A stretch of 44,919 nt of DNA from DASSKW01 sp035701115 (GTDB taxonomy: Bacteria > Pseudomonadota > Gammaproteobacteria > Natronospirales > REEB76). The translations under genes were made by a program, and so were the position numbers. Under the pieces are notes generated by a model. It did not search any database. It worked only from the letters and a program-made list of their open reading frames with translations, and was not told the origin of the DNA. Shown in pieces: positions 7,910 to 16,124 of this stretch; within the stretch, counting starts at the first letter, position 1, and every line of letters starts with the position of its first letter. Location: the NCBI GenBank assembly GCA_035701115.1, contig DASSOA010000066.1, forward strand, positions 1-44,919. The letters are read 5' to 3'.

Positions 7910-8965
7910 ATGAATATCAGCCCCTATCTCAAACTCATGGTGGAAAAAAGGGCGTCCGATCTGTATTTCACCAGTAATGCGCCCGTCAAGATCAAGATTG
8001 AAGGCAAGCAGATTCCCGTCGGCAAGACGGTTCTGACGCCGGAAATGGTCAAGGAAGCGGCCTACGGCGTAATGACCGAAAAGCAAATTCGCTCGTTCGA
8101 AGTCAAGCACGAAAGCGATTTCGCGATTGCCGAGCAGGACGTCGGCCGCTTCCGCGTCAATGTGTTCATGCAGCGCGGTCAGGTGGCGATGGTGCTGCGC
8201 TACATTCCGTCCGAAGTGCCGAAGTTCGACAATCTCAGTCTGCCACCGGTCCTGAAAGATCTGATTCTGCACAAGCGCGGACTGCTGCTTATGGTGGGTG
8301 CAACCGGCTCGGGCAAGTCCACCACGCTCGCCGCTATGATCAATCACCGCAATGAAAATCAGGCCGGTCACATCCTGACCATTGAAGATCCGATTGAATT
8401 CAATCACCCGAATATCCAGGCCATCGTCAATCAGCGCGAAATCGGTCAGGACACCCTGTCTTACGCGAATGCGCTGAAAAGTTCGCTGCGTGAAGCGCCA
8501 GACGCGATTCTGATTGGTGAAATCCGTGATCGTGAAACCATGGAAGCGGCAATCGAGTTGGCCGGTACCGGTCACCTGGCGATTTCCACCCTGCATGCCA
8601 ACAATGCGCATCAGACCATGGATCGCATCATCAACATGTTCCCGGAGCAACTCCATAAACAGCTGTTCATGGACCTGTCAATCAACCTGCGCGCCATCAT
8701 TTCGCAGCGTCTGGTGGTGGGCAAGGACGGCAAGCGTCTGGCTGCGGTTGAAGTCATGCTGAATACGCCACACATCGCAGACCTGATCCTGAAGGGCAAG
8801 GTTGACGAGATCCGTGAAGCCATGGAAGAAAGTCCGGAGCCGGGCATGCAGTCTTTCGACGAGGCTCTGCACAAATTGTACAAAGACGGAAAAATCGAAC
8901 TCGAAGAGGCGCTCAAGAATGCCGATTCGCGTTCCAATCTCGAAGCGAAGATAAACTTCGGCTGA
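7910..8965 (+). CDS. Third PilT/PilU-family ATPase (PilU paralogue)
   Basis: A 351-residue complete motor ATPase, the third of its family in a row. It starts MNISPYLKLMVEKRASDLYFT, has Walker A GATGSGKST (Lys136), an Asp box TIEDPIEFNHPN, Walker B LIGEIRDRETMEAA and a His box HLAISTLHANNA. The AIRNLIRE position reads TPHIADLILKGKVDEIREAM, closer to PilU than to PilT. It ends without the long charged PilU tail, so it is not a simple duplicate. All catalytic residues are intact, so an active motor is inferred. Possible roles are a second accessory retraction factor or a motor for a different pilus. It lies 65 nt after pilU on the same strand, with no terminator visible between them. Confidence 0.9.
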   Translation: MNISPYLKLMVEKRASDLYFTSNAPVKIKIEGKQIPVGKTVLTPEMVKEAAYGVMTEKQIRSFEVKHESDFAIAEQDVGRFRVNVFMQRGQVAMVLRYIPSEVPKFDNLSLPPVLKDLILHKRGLLLMVGATGSGKSTTLAAMINHRNENQAGHILTIEDPIEFNHPNIQAIVNQREIGQDTLSYANALKSSLREAPDAILIGEIRDRETMEAAIELAGTGHLAISTLHANNAHQTMDRIINMFPEQLHKQLFMDLSINLRAIISQRLVVGKDGKRLAAVEVMLNTPHIADLILKGKVDEIREAMEESPEPGMQSFDEALHKLYKDGKIELEEALKNADSRSNLEAKINFG

Positions 8966-9024
8966 AATTTCCCATTTCGACTTGCTGTTGGTTCGAATTT
9001 TTCATCAGATATCGGGGGGTCTCA

Positions 9025-10998
9025 ATGTATCGCAATTTTCTTCCGGGGTTGTTCCTAACAATTATCCTGGGTATCGCTGGTACCGCATCAGCGGCCGGAA
9101 TTTCGACCCGCACTTTTTTCAGCCCGCCGGTCTTCAAGCTGGTGCGCATTTCCCCCAATGGGCGTTATCTGGCCGTTGTCGGTCCTGTAAAAGGGGCTGA
9201 TACAAAGTATCAGCTCGACTTTATCGATCTCGAAAGCATGAAAGTGGTTGGCCACATGGGCCTGGTGGGCGAGCAGCTGATTGCAAATCTGTGGTGGGCA
9301 ACCAACAGGCGCGTGGTATTCACAACGGCTACTCAAACAGGCAGTTTTGACCAGCCGTCACTGACGGGTGATATCTGGGCGGTCGATGTGGACGGTCATG
9401 GCAGTCAGACGCTTGCCTATCACCTCGGCAAAGGCGAAGCCTATACCTATCATTTCAGTTCTGTGCTCGACATGTTGCGCGACGACCCACAGCATATTCT
9501 TATCGAAACCAGCAATTTCAAGGGAAATCCTGTTGTCTATAAGGTTGACATCGGCACCGGCGACAAGCGCGAGGTGCTGACGAGCCCCATACCGGATGGA
9601 CAACTGATGACGGACAACGACGGCAAGGTCAGACTGGCATCAGGCTATAACGAAAAAACCATCAAGCCGGTACTTGAATACAGGAAGCCTGGCACTCTGG
9701 ACTGGACGGATATTTCGAGCTTGGTGAATAACCAGCCGATGGACCTGGCGATAGGCCCCGTTGGGTTTACACCCGACAACAAGGACCTGTATTTTGAAGA
9801 TCTCACGCCGAAAGGAACGATCGGCTTGTACAAAGTCGACCCCGGTACTCTGCAAAAGACGCTGTTGTACAGCGACCCCGATTACGACATCGACAACACG
9901 TATTCTTCCACGTCTTGGCTGTATGGCAGTGATCATAAAACTCTGGCTGCATTTCAATACACTGCAGACGTGCCGGAATGGATAGCGGTGAACAAAGCGG
10001 ACCCCATGGTCAGTCTGATTGCGGGTCTGCAGGATGCCTTTTCAGGGCAATCCGTGTTCGTGACCAGCAAGACGGATGACGGAACAAAGGCTGTGGTTCT
10101 GGTGCGCAGCGACCGGAACCCGGGAAGTTACTACCTCTATGATGCCACTACGCACAAAGTTCAATTCCTGTTCAATGCCATGAATGGCATTGACCCCGAT
10201 CAGATGGCTATCATGAAACCGGTCACATTCAAGGCGCGCGATGGTTTGCTGATACACGGCTATCTGACTTTGCCAACAGGTGAAACTCATGACCTCCCGT
10301 TAGTCGTTAATCCTCACGGTGGCCCATTCAACATACGGGACGATTGGGGGTTTGATCCAGAAGTGCAGTTCCTTGCATACCATGGATATGCGGTGTTGCA
10401 GGTCAACTACCGCGGCTCGGGTGGCTATGGAGCCGCTTTCCAGGAGGCGGGTTACAAACAATGGGGCGGCGCGATGCAGGATGATCTGACCGATGCTACG
10501 GAATGGGCCATCAAACAGGGCATTGCGGATCCGAAGCGGGTGTGCATTTACGGTGGCAGCTATGGCGGGTATGCGGCTCTGGAGGGCGTTGCCAAGCAAC
10601 CTGATCTGTATAAATGCGCGATCGGTTACGCGGGCGTTTACGATCTTGCCCTGTTGCGAGGCAGCGCCAATAACCTGGAACGTCGAAGCCTGATTCCTTT
10701 TCTAAACCGTACCCTGGGCCAAGACGACGCTACGTTGAAAGCGCACTCGCCTGTGTTTCAAGTCAAGTCAATCAAGGCGGATTTGATGCTGGCCCATGGC
10801 GGCGCCGACAAGACCGTTGACATTGCGCACGCTAACGAATTGCGTGCCGCATTGGACAAGATCGGCAAGCACTATCAATGGCTGTACTATCCGAAGGAAG
10901 GGCATGGTTTCTACACGACGGATCATAAAATCGTTTTTTACGATGACATGCTGAGTTTCCTGGATAAGGAAATTGGCCCGGGCGTAACCAAACATTGA
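9025..10998 (+). CDS. S9 family prolyl oligopeptidase / dipeptidyl aminopeptidase-like
   Basis: A 657-residue exported serine peptidase. A signal peptide (residues 1 to about 24, ...GIAGTASA) directs it to the periplasm. Residues ~30-400 form a beta-propeller-type region. The C-terminal alpha/beta hydrolase domain has LVVNPHGGPFNIRDDWGFD, YRGSGGYG, the nucleophile in YGGSYGGYAALEG (Ser512), Asp595 in HGGADKTVD and His627 in EGHGFY, so the triad is complete. The family cleaves short peptides, often after proline or from the N-terminus; specificity cannot be told here. Third codon positions look less GC-rich than in flanking genes, and the gene interrupts an otherwise Pseudomonas-like order, so acquisition by transfer is possible. 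A GGGGGG tract precedes ATG 9025. Confidence 0.9.
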   Translation: MYRNFLPGLFLTIILGIAGTASAAGISTRTFFSPPVFKLVRISPNGRYLAVVGPVKGADTKYQLDFIDLESMKVVGHMGLVGEQLIANLWWATNRRVVFTTATQTGSFDQPSLTGDIWAVDVDGHGSQTLAYHLGKGEAYTYHFSSVLDMLRDDPQHILIETSNFKGNPVVYKVDIGTGDKREVLTSPIPDGQLMTDNDGKVRLASGYNEKTIKPVLEYRKPGTLDWTDISSLVNNQPMDLAIGPVGFTPDNKDLYFEDLTPKGTIGLYKVDPGTLQKTLLYSDPDYDIDNTYSSTSWLYGSDHKTLAAFQYTADVPEWIAVNKADPMVSLIAGLQDAFSGQSVFVTSKTDDGTKAVVLVRSDRNPGSYYLYDATTHKVQFLFNAMNGIDPDQMAIMKPVTFKARDGLLIHGYLTLPTGETHDLPLVVNPHGGPFNIRDDWGFDPEVQFLAYHGYAVLQVNYRGSGGYGAAFQEAGYKQWGGAMQDDLTDATEWAIKQGIADPKRVCIYGGSYGGYAALEGVAKQPDLYKCAIGYAGVYDLALLRGSANNLERRSLIPFLNRTLGQDDATLKAHSPVFQVKSIKADLMLAHGGADKTVDIAHANELRAALDKIGKHYQWLYYPKEGHGFYTTDHKIVFYDDMLSFLDKEIGPGVTKH

Positions 10999-11010
10999 CG
11001 GTTGTGCATA

Positions 11011-11042
11011 AAAAACAAGGCGCCGCATGGCGCCTTGTTTTT
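11011..11042. terminator. Bidirectional Rho-independent terminator
   Basis: A perfect 14-bp stem (11011-11024 with 11029-11042) with a GCAT loop. The GC-rich core AAGGCGCC/GGCGCCTT is flanked by A5 and T5, so it can stop transcription from both the S9 peptidase and the convergent PyrK-like gene. Confidence 0.92.
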
Positions 11043-11061
11043 ATCCGGATTCCCGCTCTGA

Positions 11062-11949
11062 TCAGCTCAACGGAAACACACTTGCGCCATCGAATACCGG
11101 ACCATCGACGCACACGCGTTTCATGGCCGGACCATCCGGTGTGCGAACCTCGACCGCGCAACCGGCGCAACCGCCCACCGCGCAGGCCATGAATTCTTCA
11201 AGCGATACCTGGGCCGGAATATCAAACTGCTGCGCAAGGTGGGCGGCCGCCTTCAGCATCGGGGTGGGTCCGCAGGCGAAGATCTCGACTTCTGCAAGCG
11301 CATTTCTGTCGAGGCTGGCGAGCCAGTGACGGCCAAGATCCGTGACATAACCCTCGTAGCAGCCCGCATATCCCTGAAGACTCGCGAGACGGCTTGGAAT
11401 ATCCCAGTCTTCCATCAGCGGCATGCAACCGATGACGCCATCCGGCATGCCGGGAACCAGAATGGTGGATGGGCGGGATTGAAACGGAAACGGCACTTCC
11501 GAACCCATCAGCACCAGCGGCTGCCAGCGGGCACGGGTGTCGTGACGCAGTGCATCGGCGACAAAGACCATCGGTGGAATGCCGACTCCACCTCCAATCA
11601 GCAGCGGTCGCGGGCGCTCGGGATGAAGCACGAAAGGCTTGCCGATCGGTCCCAGGCAGCTCAGCACGTCTTGCGGGCGCCGTTGTGCGAGCAGGCGGCT
11701 GCCGTCGCCAACCACCTTGTACAGGCATTCGATCCAGCCGTCTTCGCGCGACACGCGCATGATGGACATCGGCCTGCGCATCGGCAACGCCGGGTCGCAG
11801 GTGAGGTGAACGAAACTGCCGGGCAATGCATGCGCGGCGCATTTTGGCGCATGCAGACGCAGCACATATTGTTCGCCGGCAAATGCAGTGTGGGCGAGGA
11901 TTTTTGCGTCTTCGAGAAAGATTGTGTTGCGGTGAAGCTTGTCAGTCAT
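11062..11949 (-). CDS. PyrK-like FAD / [2Fe-2S] electron-transfer subunit
   Basis: A 295-residue oxidoreductase of the ferredoxin-reductase superfamily resembling PyrK, which passes electrons from dihydroorotate dehydrogenase class 1B to NAD+. The FAD domain includes the RRPMSIMRV motif, and GGGVGIPPMVFVADAL begins the NAD-binding part with FACGPTPMLKA near its end. The C-terminus carries a PyrK-type cluster motif, Cys256-x4-Cys261-x2-Cys264-x15-Cys280. It lies 45 nt downstream of pyrB on the same strand, which supports a pyrimidine role. No pyrD partner is present in this window, so the acceptor or donor protein is unknown. A related sulfide or other NAD(P)H reductase subunit is a possible alternative. 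Confidence 0.85.
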   Translation of the reverse strand: MTDKLHRNTIFLEDAKILAHTAFAGEQYVLRLHAPKCAAHALPGSFVHLTCDPALPMRRPMSIMRVSREDGWIECLYKVVGDGSRLLAQRRPQDVLSCLGPIGKPFVLHPERPRPLLIGGGVGIPPMVFVADALRHDTRARWQPLVLMGSEVPFPFQSRPSTILVPGMPDGVIGCMPLMEDWDIPSRLASLQGYAGCYEGYVTDLGRHWLASLDRNALAEVEIFACGPTPMLKAAAHLAQQFDIPAQVSLEEFMACAVGGCAGCAVEVRTPDGPAMKRVCVDGPVFDGASVFPLS

Positions 11950-11994
11950 GCAAGGTATCCGTAAAAACTTTCATTTCAAATCGGCGTTCGACGC

Positions 11995-12915
11995 TCAGCT
12001 GCGGCTTTCATTCAGGGCGGCCATGACCGCCATTCTCACCGCAACGCCGTTGGTGACCTGTTCGCGAATCACGGATTGCGGACCGTCGGCGACGTCAGAG
12101 GTGATTTCTATCCCGCGATTCATCGGTCCCGGGTGCATGACAATGGCATCGGGTTTGGCGCGCGCAAGGCGTGTCGAGTCGAGCCGATATCGCCCGAGAT
12201 AGTCATTTTCATCCGGCATCGAATGGTGTTCCATGCGTTCTTTCTGAATGCGCAGCATCATGATTACGTCGGCATCCGCAATCGCCTGGTCCATGTCGGT
12301 CAGTTTTTTTCCGGGCAGGTCATCCGGCAGCCAGGCCGCGGGACCGGCAAGCCGGATATCCCGGGTGCCGAGCGTTGTGAGCGCCTGCAACGTGGAACGT
12401 GCTACGCGCGAATGCGCAAGGTCGCCTACGATCGCGACGGTGAGATCCTTGAAATCCGGTTTGCGCTGCCGGATGGTCAGGACGTCCAGCAGTCCCTGGG
12501 TTGGGTGTGCGACGTGCGACTCGCCGGCGTTCACAATGTGAACGTGAGGCAGCGCATGCTCAGCGAGCAGTTCCGGTACCCCGGTATCGCGGTGCCGCAC
12601 CACGAAAAAATCCACGTTCATGGCCTGCAGCGTGTACAGCGTATCCAGCAGCGTTTCACCCTTGACTGTGGAAGAAAGCGCGACGTCGAGGTTGATCACG
12701 TTGGCGCCGAGACGGCGGGCGGCAAGTTCGAATGAAGCGCGGGTGCGGGTGCTGGGTTCGAAAAACAGGTTGGCGACAGTTCGATTGTGCAGAATGTCGA
12801 GCTGCTTCGAAGCGTGACCGGGGCGAACGTGAAATTCCTGGGCGCGGTCAAGCAGCGCGAGCAAAGCGCTTCGATCGAGGCCTTCGAGTGTCAGCAGATG
12901 ATGTAGTTGCGTCAT
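11995..12915 (-). CDS. pyrB: Aspartate carbamoyltransferase catalytic subunit
   Basis: Catalyses carbamoyl phosphate + L-aspartate to N-carbamoyl-aspartate, the second step of UMP synthesis. The carbamoyl-phosphate site FFEPSTRTRASFELAARRLG is intact, as are VVRHRDTG, HVAHPTQGLLD and the aspartate-domain motifs MLRIQKERM and VMHPGPMNRGIEI. At 306 residues it lacks the N-terminal extension that Pseudomonas PyrB has. Neither a PyrI regulatory gene nor the inactive dihydroorotase PyrC' lies next to it. The start ATG overlaps the ruvX stop (12912-12915, ATGA), so translation is coupled. In Pseudomonas pyrR sits between ruvX and pyrB; here it is missing. Confidence 0.96.
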   Translation of the reverse strand: MTQLHHLLTLEGLDRSALLALLDRAQEFHVRPGHASKQLDILHNRTVANLFFEPSTRTRASFELAARRLGANVINLDVALSSTVKGETLLDTLYTLQAMNVDFFVVRHRDTGVPELLAEHALPHVHIVNAGESHVAHPTQGLLDVLTIRQRKPDFKDLTVAIVGDLAHSRVARSTLQALTTLGTRDIRLAGPAAWLPDDLPGKKLTDMDQAIADADVIMMLRIQKERMEHHSMPDENDYLGRYRLDSTRLARAKPDAIVMHPGPMNRGIEITSDVADGPQSVIREQVTNGVAVRMAVMAALNESRS

Positions 12916-13370
12916 GAATCAACTGTGTTGTTGGAATTGTTGTGGGCGTTGAGCCAGCTTTCGAGAATCACGCAGGCGGCCGCGCAATCAATGTCGTCCC
13001 TGGAAATTCGGCGGCGGCCTTCCTGGCGCAATGCTTTCAGCCGCATCTCGGCTTCCCGTGAAGACAGGCGTTCGTCAATTGTATGGATCGGTCCCGTGAA
13101 ATGCCGGCCCAGTGCGGCGGCAAACTGCCGGGCGCGCCGGGTGATTTCCTGTTCACCGCCGTCCATTGTATAGGGAAGTCCCACCACCAGCTGGTCGGGA
13201 GCCCAGTCGCGCAGATAGCGTTGCAGCACCGGCCACTCGGGCGCGCCGTCGCGCGCCGGTACCACGCCAACAGGCGACGCGCTGCCCGTCAGGCTTTGTC
13301 CGACCGCGACCCCAATACGACGCAAACCGAAATCAAATGCCAGTAAGGTGATGCCGCGTGCCTCAGGCAT
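12912..13370 (-). CDS. ruvX: Pre-16S rRNA nuclease YqgF / RuvX
   Basis: A 152-residue RNase H-fold nuclease needed for 5' end maturation of 16S rRNA, historically called a putative Holliday junction resolvase. Key segments are the first catalytic Asp in LLAFDFGLRRIGVAVGQ, LVVGLPYTMDGGEQEITRRARQFA, the glutamate in TIDERLSSREAE and the last Asp in DDIDCAAACVILESWL. It overlaps both neighbours: the 3' end of yqgE by 8 nt and the start of pyrB by 4 nt. The yqgE-ruvX pair is conserved across gammaproteobacteria. Confidence 0.95.
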   Translation of the reverse strand: MPEARGITLLAFDFGLRRIGVAVGQSLTGSASPVGVVPARDGAPEWPVLQRYLRDWAPDQLVVGLPYTMDGGEQEITRRARQFAAALGRHFTGPIHTIDERLSSREAEMRLKALRQEGRRRISRDDIDCAAACVILESWLNAHNNSNNTVDS

Positions 13371-13926
13371 GACCGGCGTCGCCGGACAGCAACGTCAAAT
13401 CCACGCCGATCTTGCGGGCGGCCGCCTGCCAGCGCTCATCGACCGGAAGATCGAACAGTATGTGCGGGTCCGCGGGTGTACTGAGCCACGCGTTTTCAGC
13501 CATTTCCGCTTCGAGTTGTCCTGCACCCCACCCGGCATAACCGAGTGCAATGAACGTCTTGTCCGGACCGGCGCCGCGCGCAATGGCGTCGAGCACGTCG
13601 CGTGAGGTTGTCACGCCAAGACCGGTATCGAGTTTGAGTGTGGACTGCCAGTCACCGGCCGGCGTGTGAATGACAAAACCGCGCTCCAGTTGTACCGGGC
13701 CGCCTTGCCAGACCGGCAGGTCCTTGCTCGCGGCATCCGTGGCGTCAATGGACAGCTGCCGGAAAATGTCGCCCAGTACGACATTGCTCGGGCGATTGAT
13801 GATGATGCCAAGCGCACCCTGCGCATTGTGTTCGCAGATAAAGGTAACGCTTTGGTGAAAATTGGGATCGGCGAGAGCAGGCATCGCCACCAGGAATTGG
13901 TTGGTGAGAAAGTCCTGGCCAGTCAT
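13363..13926 (-). CDS. yqgE: YqgE/AlgH family protein (UPF0301)
   Basis: A 187-residue cytoplasmic protein of the DUF179/UPF0301 family. It starts with FLTNQFLVAMPALADPNFHQSVTFICEHNAQGALGIIINRP, the classic family signature, and includes WQGGPVQLERGFVIH and ALGYAGWGAGQLEAEMAENAWL. The Pseudomonas homologue AlgH has been implicated in alginate control, but the molecular activity is unknown. Full length, with its end overlapping the ruvX start. It follows the TonB-like gene by 30 nt. Confidence 0.94.
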   Translation of the reverse strand: MTGQDFLTNQFLVAMPALADPNFHQSVTFICEHNAQGALGIIINRPSNVVLGDIFRQLSIDATDAASKDLPVWQGGPVQLERGFVIHTPAGDWQSTLKLDTGLGVTTSRDVLDAIARGAGPDKTFIALGYAGWGAGQLEAEMAENAWLSTPADPHILFDLPVDERWQAAARKIGVDLTLLSGDAGHA

Positions 13927-13956
13927 GGCACTTAGTATAACCCGGCACAGGCCCGG

Positions 13957-14904
13957 TTAATGCGGCGTCGCCAGCACGCCTCCATGACGCGTATCGAGGC
14001 GGCCGCCGTTGAACCGCCAGACGTAGACGAAGCGCAGCACGTCGGTGTCCTTGCGAAAACTGGCGGGGAAGGGCGCAAACGGCGCGGCCAGCTTGACGAT
14101 ATGCAGCGCGGCCGCGTCGAGAACCTTGTACTGCGACGGTTTGCGCAGACTCAAGGTCCTGATCGTGCCGTCTGCGTTCAGGGCCACCTCCAGCGCCAGT
14201 GAGCCCGAGAGGTGACGGTCGCGGATAACGGCCGGGAAATTCAGGTTCCCGATATGTTCGACCTTGCGCCGCCAGTGATCGAGATAGGGTGCGTACTTGG
14301 AGGCGCGGGCGTTGATGGAGACGAACGCTTCGCGTGGATCGGGACTGGTCGCCTCAGGCAGTTGCACGGGGTCGTCGGTGGGCATCAGCGCATCGTCACC
14401 CTGGGTCAGCAGGCGCGCGATCAGCGTGCGGGACCCATCGTCCCGCGGCGCGGGCGATGCGTGAGCGTTGGCATATAACCCGGTATCGGTCCGGGTGGTG
14501 ACCGCCGCATCCTGATCCGCACTCGCGTCGGGACTGCTGCCTTTGCTGTCTGTCGCCGTCCGGTTGCGGCCGCTGTGGTTCACCAGATCCTCGGCGTCCG
14601 GCAATCCCGGATTATTGATCGCGGACGGCATGGACAACGGGCTCGACGGGCGCACCAGATCGCGCGTATTGCCCTCGCCGCGCTGGTCCGCCTGGGCAAT
14701 GTAATCGGCGTGATCCGGCGGCGTCACGCTGCGGGTCTGGACCAGGGTGACTTCGAGCGTCGAGCTGCCCTGCGGCTTTTCGGGCGCGAAGGTGATGCCG
14801 AGGATAATGACTGCATGCACGATCACCGCAAAAAACAGGGTTGTCACCAGCCTGTCGCGCGAGCTGATGGTGACGGCGGGCTGCTGTACCGCGTATTCAG
14901 CCAT
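13957..14904 (-). CDS. TonB-family energy transducer
   Basis: A 315-residue inner-membrane protein with a short cytoplasmic N-terminus, one membrane helix (residues ~20-40, TTLFFAVIVHAVIILGITF), a long Pro/Ser/Asp-rich periplasmic linker and a C-terminal TonB domain. The last is recognised by YLDHWRRKVEHIGNLNFP, LSGSLALEVALNADGTI and YVWRFNGGRL. It would couple the ExbBD proton motor to outer-membrane receptors. Between gshB and yqgE it occupies the same position as P. aeruginosa tonB3, which is reported to be needed for twitching. Exb genes are absent from this window. ATG 14904 overlaps the gshB end by 8 nt and fits better than the upstream in-frame codon at 14991. Confidence 0.85.
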   Translation of the reverse strand: MAEYAVQQPAVTISSRDRLVTTLFFAVIVHAVIILGITFAPEKPQGSSTLEVTLVQTRSVTPPDHADYIAQADQRGEGNTRDLVRPSSPLSMPSAINNPGLPDAEDLVNHSGRNRTATDSKGSSPDASADQDAAVTTRTDTGLYANAHASPAPRDDGSRTLIARLLTQGDDALMPTDDPVQLPEATSPDPREAFVSINARASKYAPYLDHWRRKVEHIGNLNFPAVIRDRHLSGSLALEVALNADGTIRTLSLRKPSQYKVLDAAALHIVKLAAPFAPFPASFRKDTDVLRFVYVWRFNGGRLDTRHGGVLATPH

Positions 14905-15868
14905 GTTTGCGATCGGCCAATCGGGTTGCCACGACGTCGAGAAATTGACCCGCGATATCGAGGCCGTAGAGTTTGTCCAGCTCCCGGACACAGGTGGGAC
15001 TGGTCACGTTGATTTCCGTCAGATAGTCGCCGATGACATCGAGCCCGACAAACAGCAGGCCCCTCTGTTTGAGAGTAGGCGCGACCTGGGCGCAAATCCA
15101 GCGATCCCGCTCGGTGAGCGGCACGCCGACGCCTTGACCGCCCGCCGCCAGATTGCCGCGTGATTCGCCCGGCGCGGGCACCCGCGCCAAGGCGTAAGGG
15201 ACGGGTTCGCCGTCTATCAGCAGGATGCGCTTGTCACCGGCGGTAATTTCGGGAAGGTACTGCTGTGCCACGGCAAGCCGTTTGCCGCGTTGCGTCAGCG
15301 TTTCCAGCACCACTGAAATGTTGGGGTCCTGGCGGTCCAGCACGAACACCGAGGCGCCCCCCATGCCGTCCAGCGGTTTGACCACAATCTTGCCGTGTTC
15401 GGCCAGAAAATCACGAATTCTGACCATGCTCCGGCTCATCAGGGTGGGCGGGCAGCAGGCCGGAAACCAGGCAGTGAACGCCTTTTCATTGGCGTCGCGC
15501 AGGGCCTGTGGCCGATTGACTACGAGCGCGCCCGCGGTTTCGGCGCGCTCCAGGATATAGGTTGTATAGATGAATTCGTTGTCGACCGGCGGATCCTTCC
15601 GCATGAGAATGACATCCAGTTGACCCAGCGCTTCATCGTTCTCATCCCCGAGCTGAAACCAGCCTGCAGCCGCATCCCAGACCGTCAGCTTGCGCAGGCG
15701 CGCGCGGGCTTCGCCGGCCCGCAGATACAGGTCAGGCTGCTCCATATACAGCAGTTCCCAGCCGCGGGCCTGAGCCGCAAGCAGCATGGCCAGCGTGGTG
15801 TCCTTCGCGGGCCTGATGGCTTCGATGGGGTCCATGACGACCCCCAATCTGATCGGTGCACTGGGCAT
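14897..15868 (-). CDS. gshB: Glutathione synthetase
   Basis: ATP-dependent ligation of glycine to gamma-glutamylcysteine, the second step of glutathione synthesis. It is a 323-residue ATP-grasp enzyme. The N-terminal domain starts IRLGVVMDPIEAIRPAKDTTLAML, typical of GshB. The ATP-grasp part has KIVVKPLDGMGGASVFVL, the loop PYALARVPAPGESRGNLAAGGQG and the metal-binding end GLDVIGDYLTEINVTSPT. It lies divergent from pilG, as in Pseudomonas. ATG 15868 opens the first family-like residues. Confidence 0.97.
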   Translation of the reverse strand: MPSAPIRLGVVMDPIEAIRPAKDTTLAMLLAAQARGWELLYMEQPDLYLRAGEARARLRKLTVWDAAAGWFQLGDENDEALGQLDVILMRKDPPVDNEFIYTTYILERAETAGALVVNRPQALRDANEKAFTAWFPACCPPTLMSRSMVRIRDFLAEHGKIVVKPLDGMGGASVFVLDRQDPNISVVLETLTQRGKRLAVAQQYLPEITAGDKRILLIDGEPVPYALARVPAPGESRGNLAAGGQGVGVPLTERDRWICAQVAPTLKQRGLLFVGLDVIGDYLTEINVTSPTCVRELDKLYGLDIAGQFLDVVATRLADRKHG

Positions 15869-16058
15869 GGTGTGGTATGTGGCTCCCGGTATTGAGGGGA
15901 TGGGTTGAGGCGCTGAAATTTATTGCATTCAATGGATTAACTGTGGATATTATGCTAAAAGGCCAACTTGAACTGCTACCCTGACATTGCGGCAGCGCTC
16001 CCGCGGGGGGTGCTGTCACGCCGAAAGGGGACTTTTAAGCTCCGGTACCGGCTGCAAG

Positions 16059-16087
16059 TGGCCCGAGTTCGGCATAATATGTATAAA
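16059..16087 (+). promoter_or_regulatory. Possible pilG promoter (sigma54-like or sigma70)
   Basis: TGGCCCGAGTTCGGCA at 16059-16074 has GG and GC separated by exactly 10 nt and shares much of the sigma54 -24/-12 consensus. CATAAT (16073-16078) and TATAAA (16082-16087) overlap it and could instead be sigma70 -10 boxes without good -35 partners. The region is about 40-65 nt ahead of pilG. The choice cannot be made by eye. Confidence 0.3.
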
Positions 16088-16124
16088 CGCCCGGCACCGC
16101 ATTTGAAATGCGGGGAGCGTTGAC

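Noticed and set aside
7868..8656. 262-codon antisense frame opposite the third pilus ATPase
   Set aside because: The coding strand clearly encodes an intact ATPase with all motifs.
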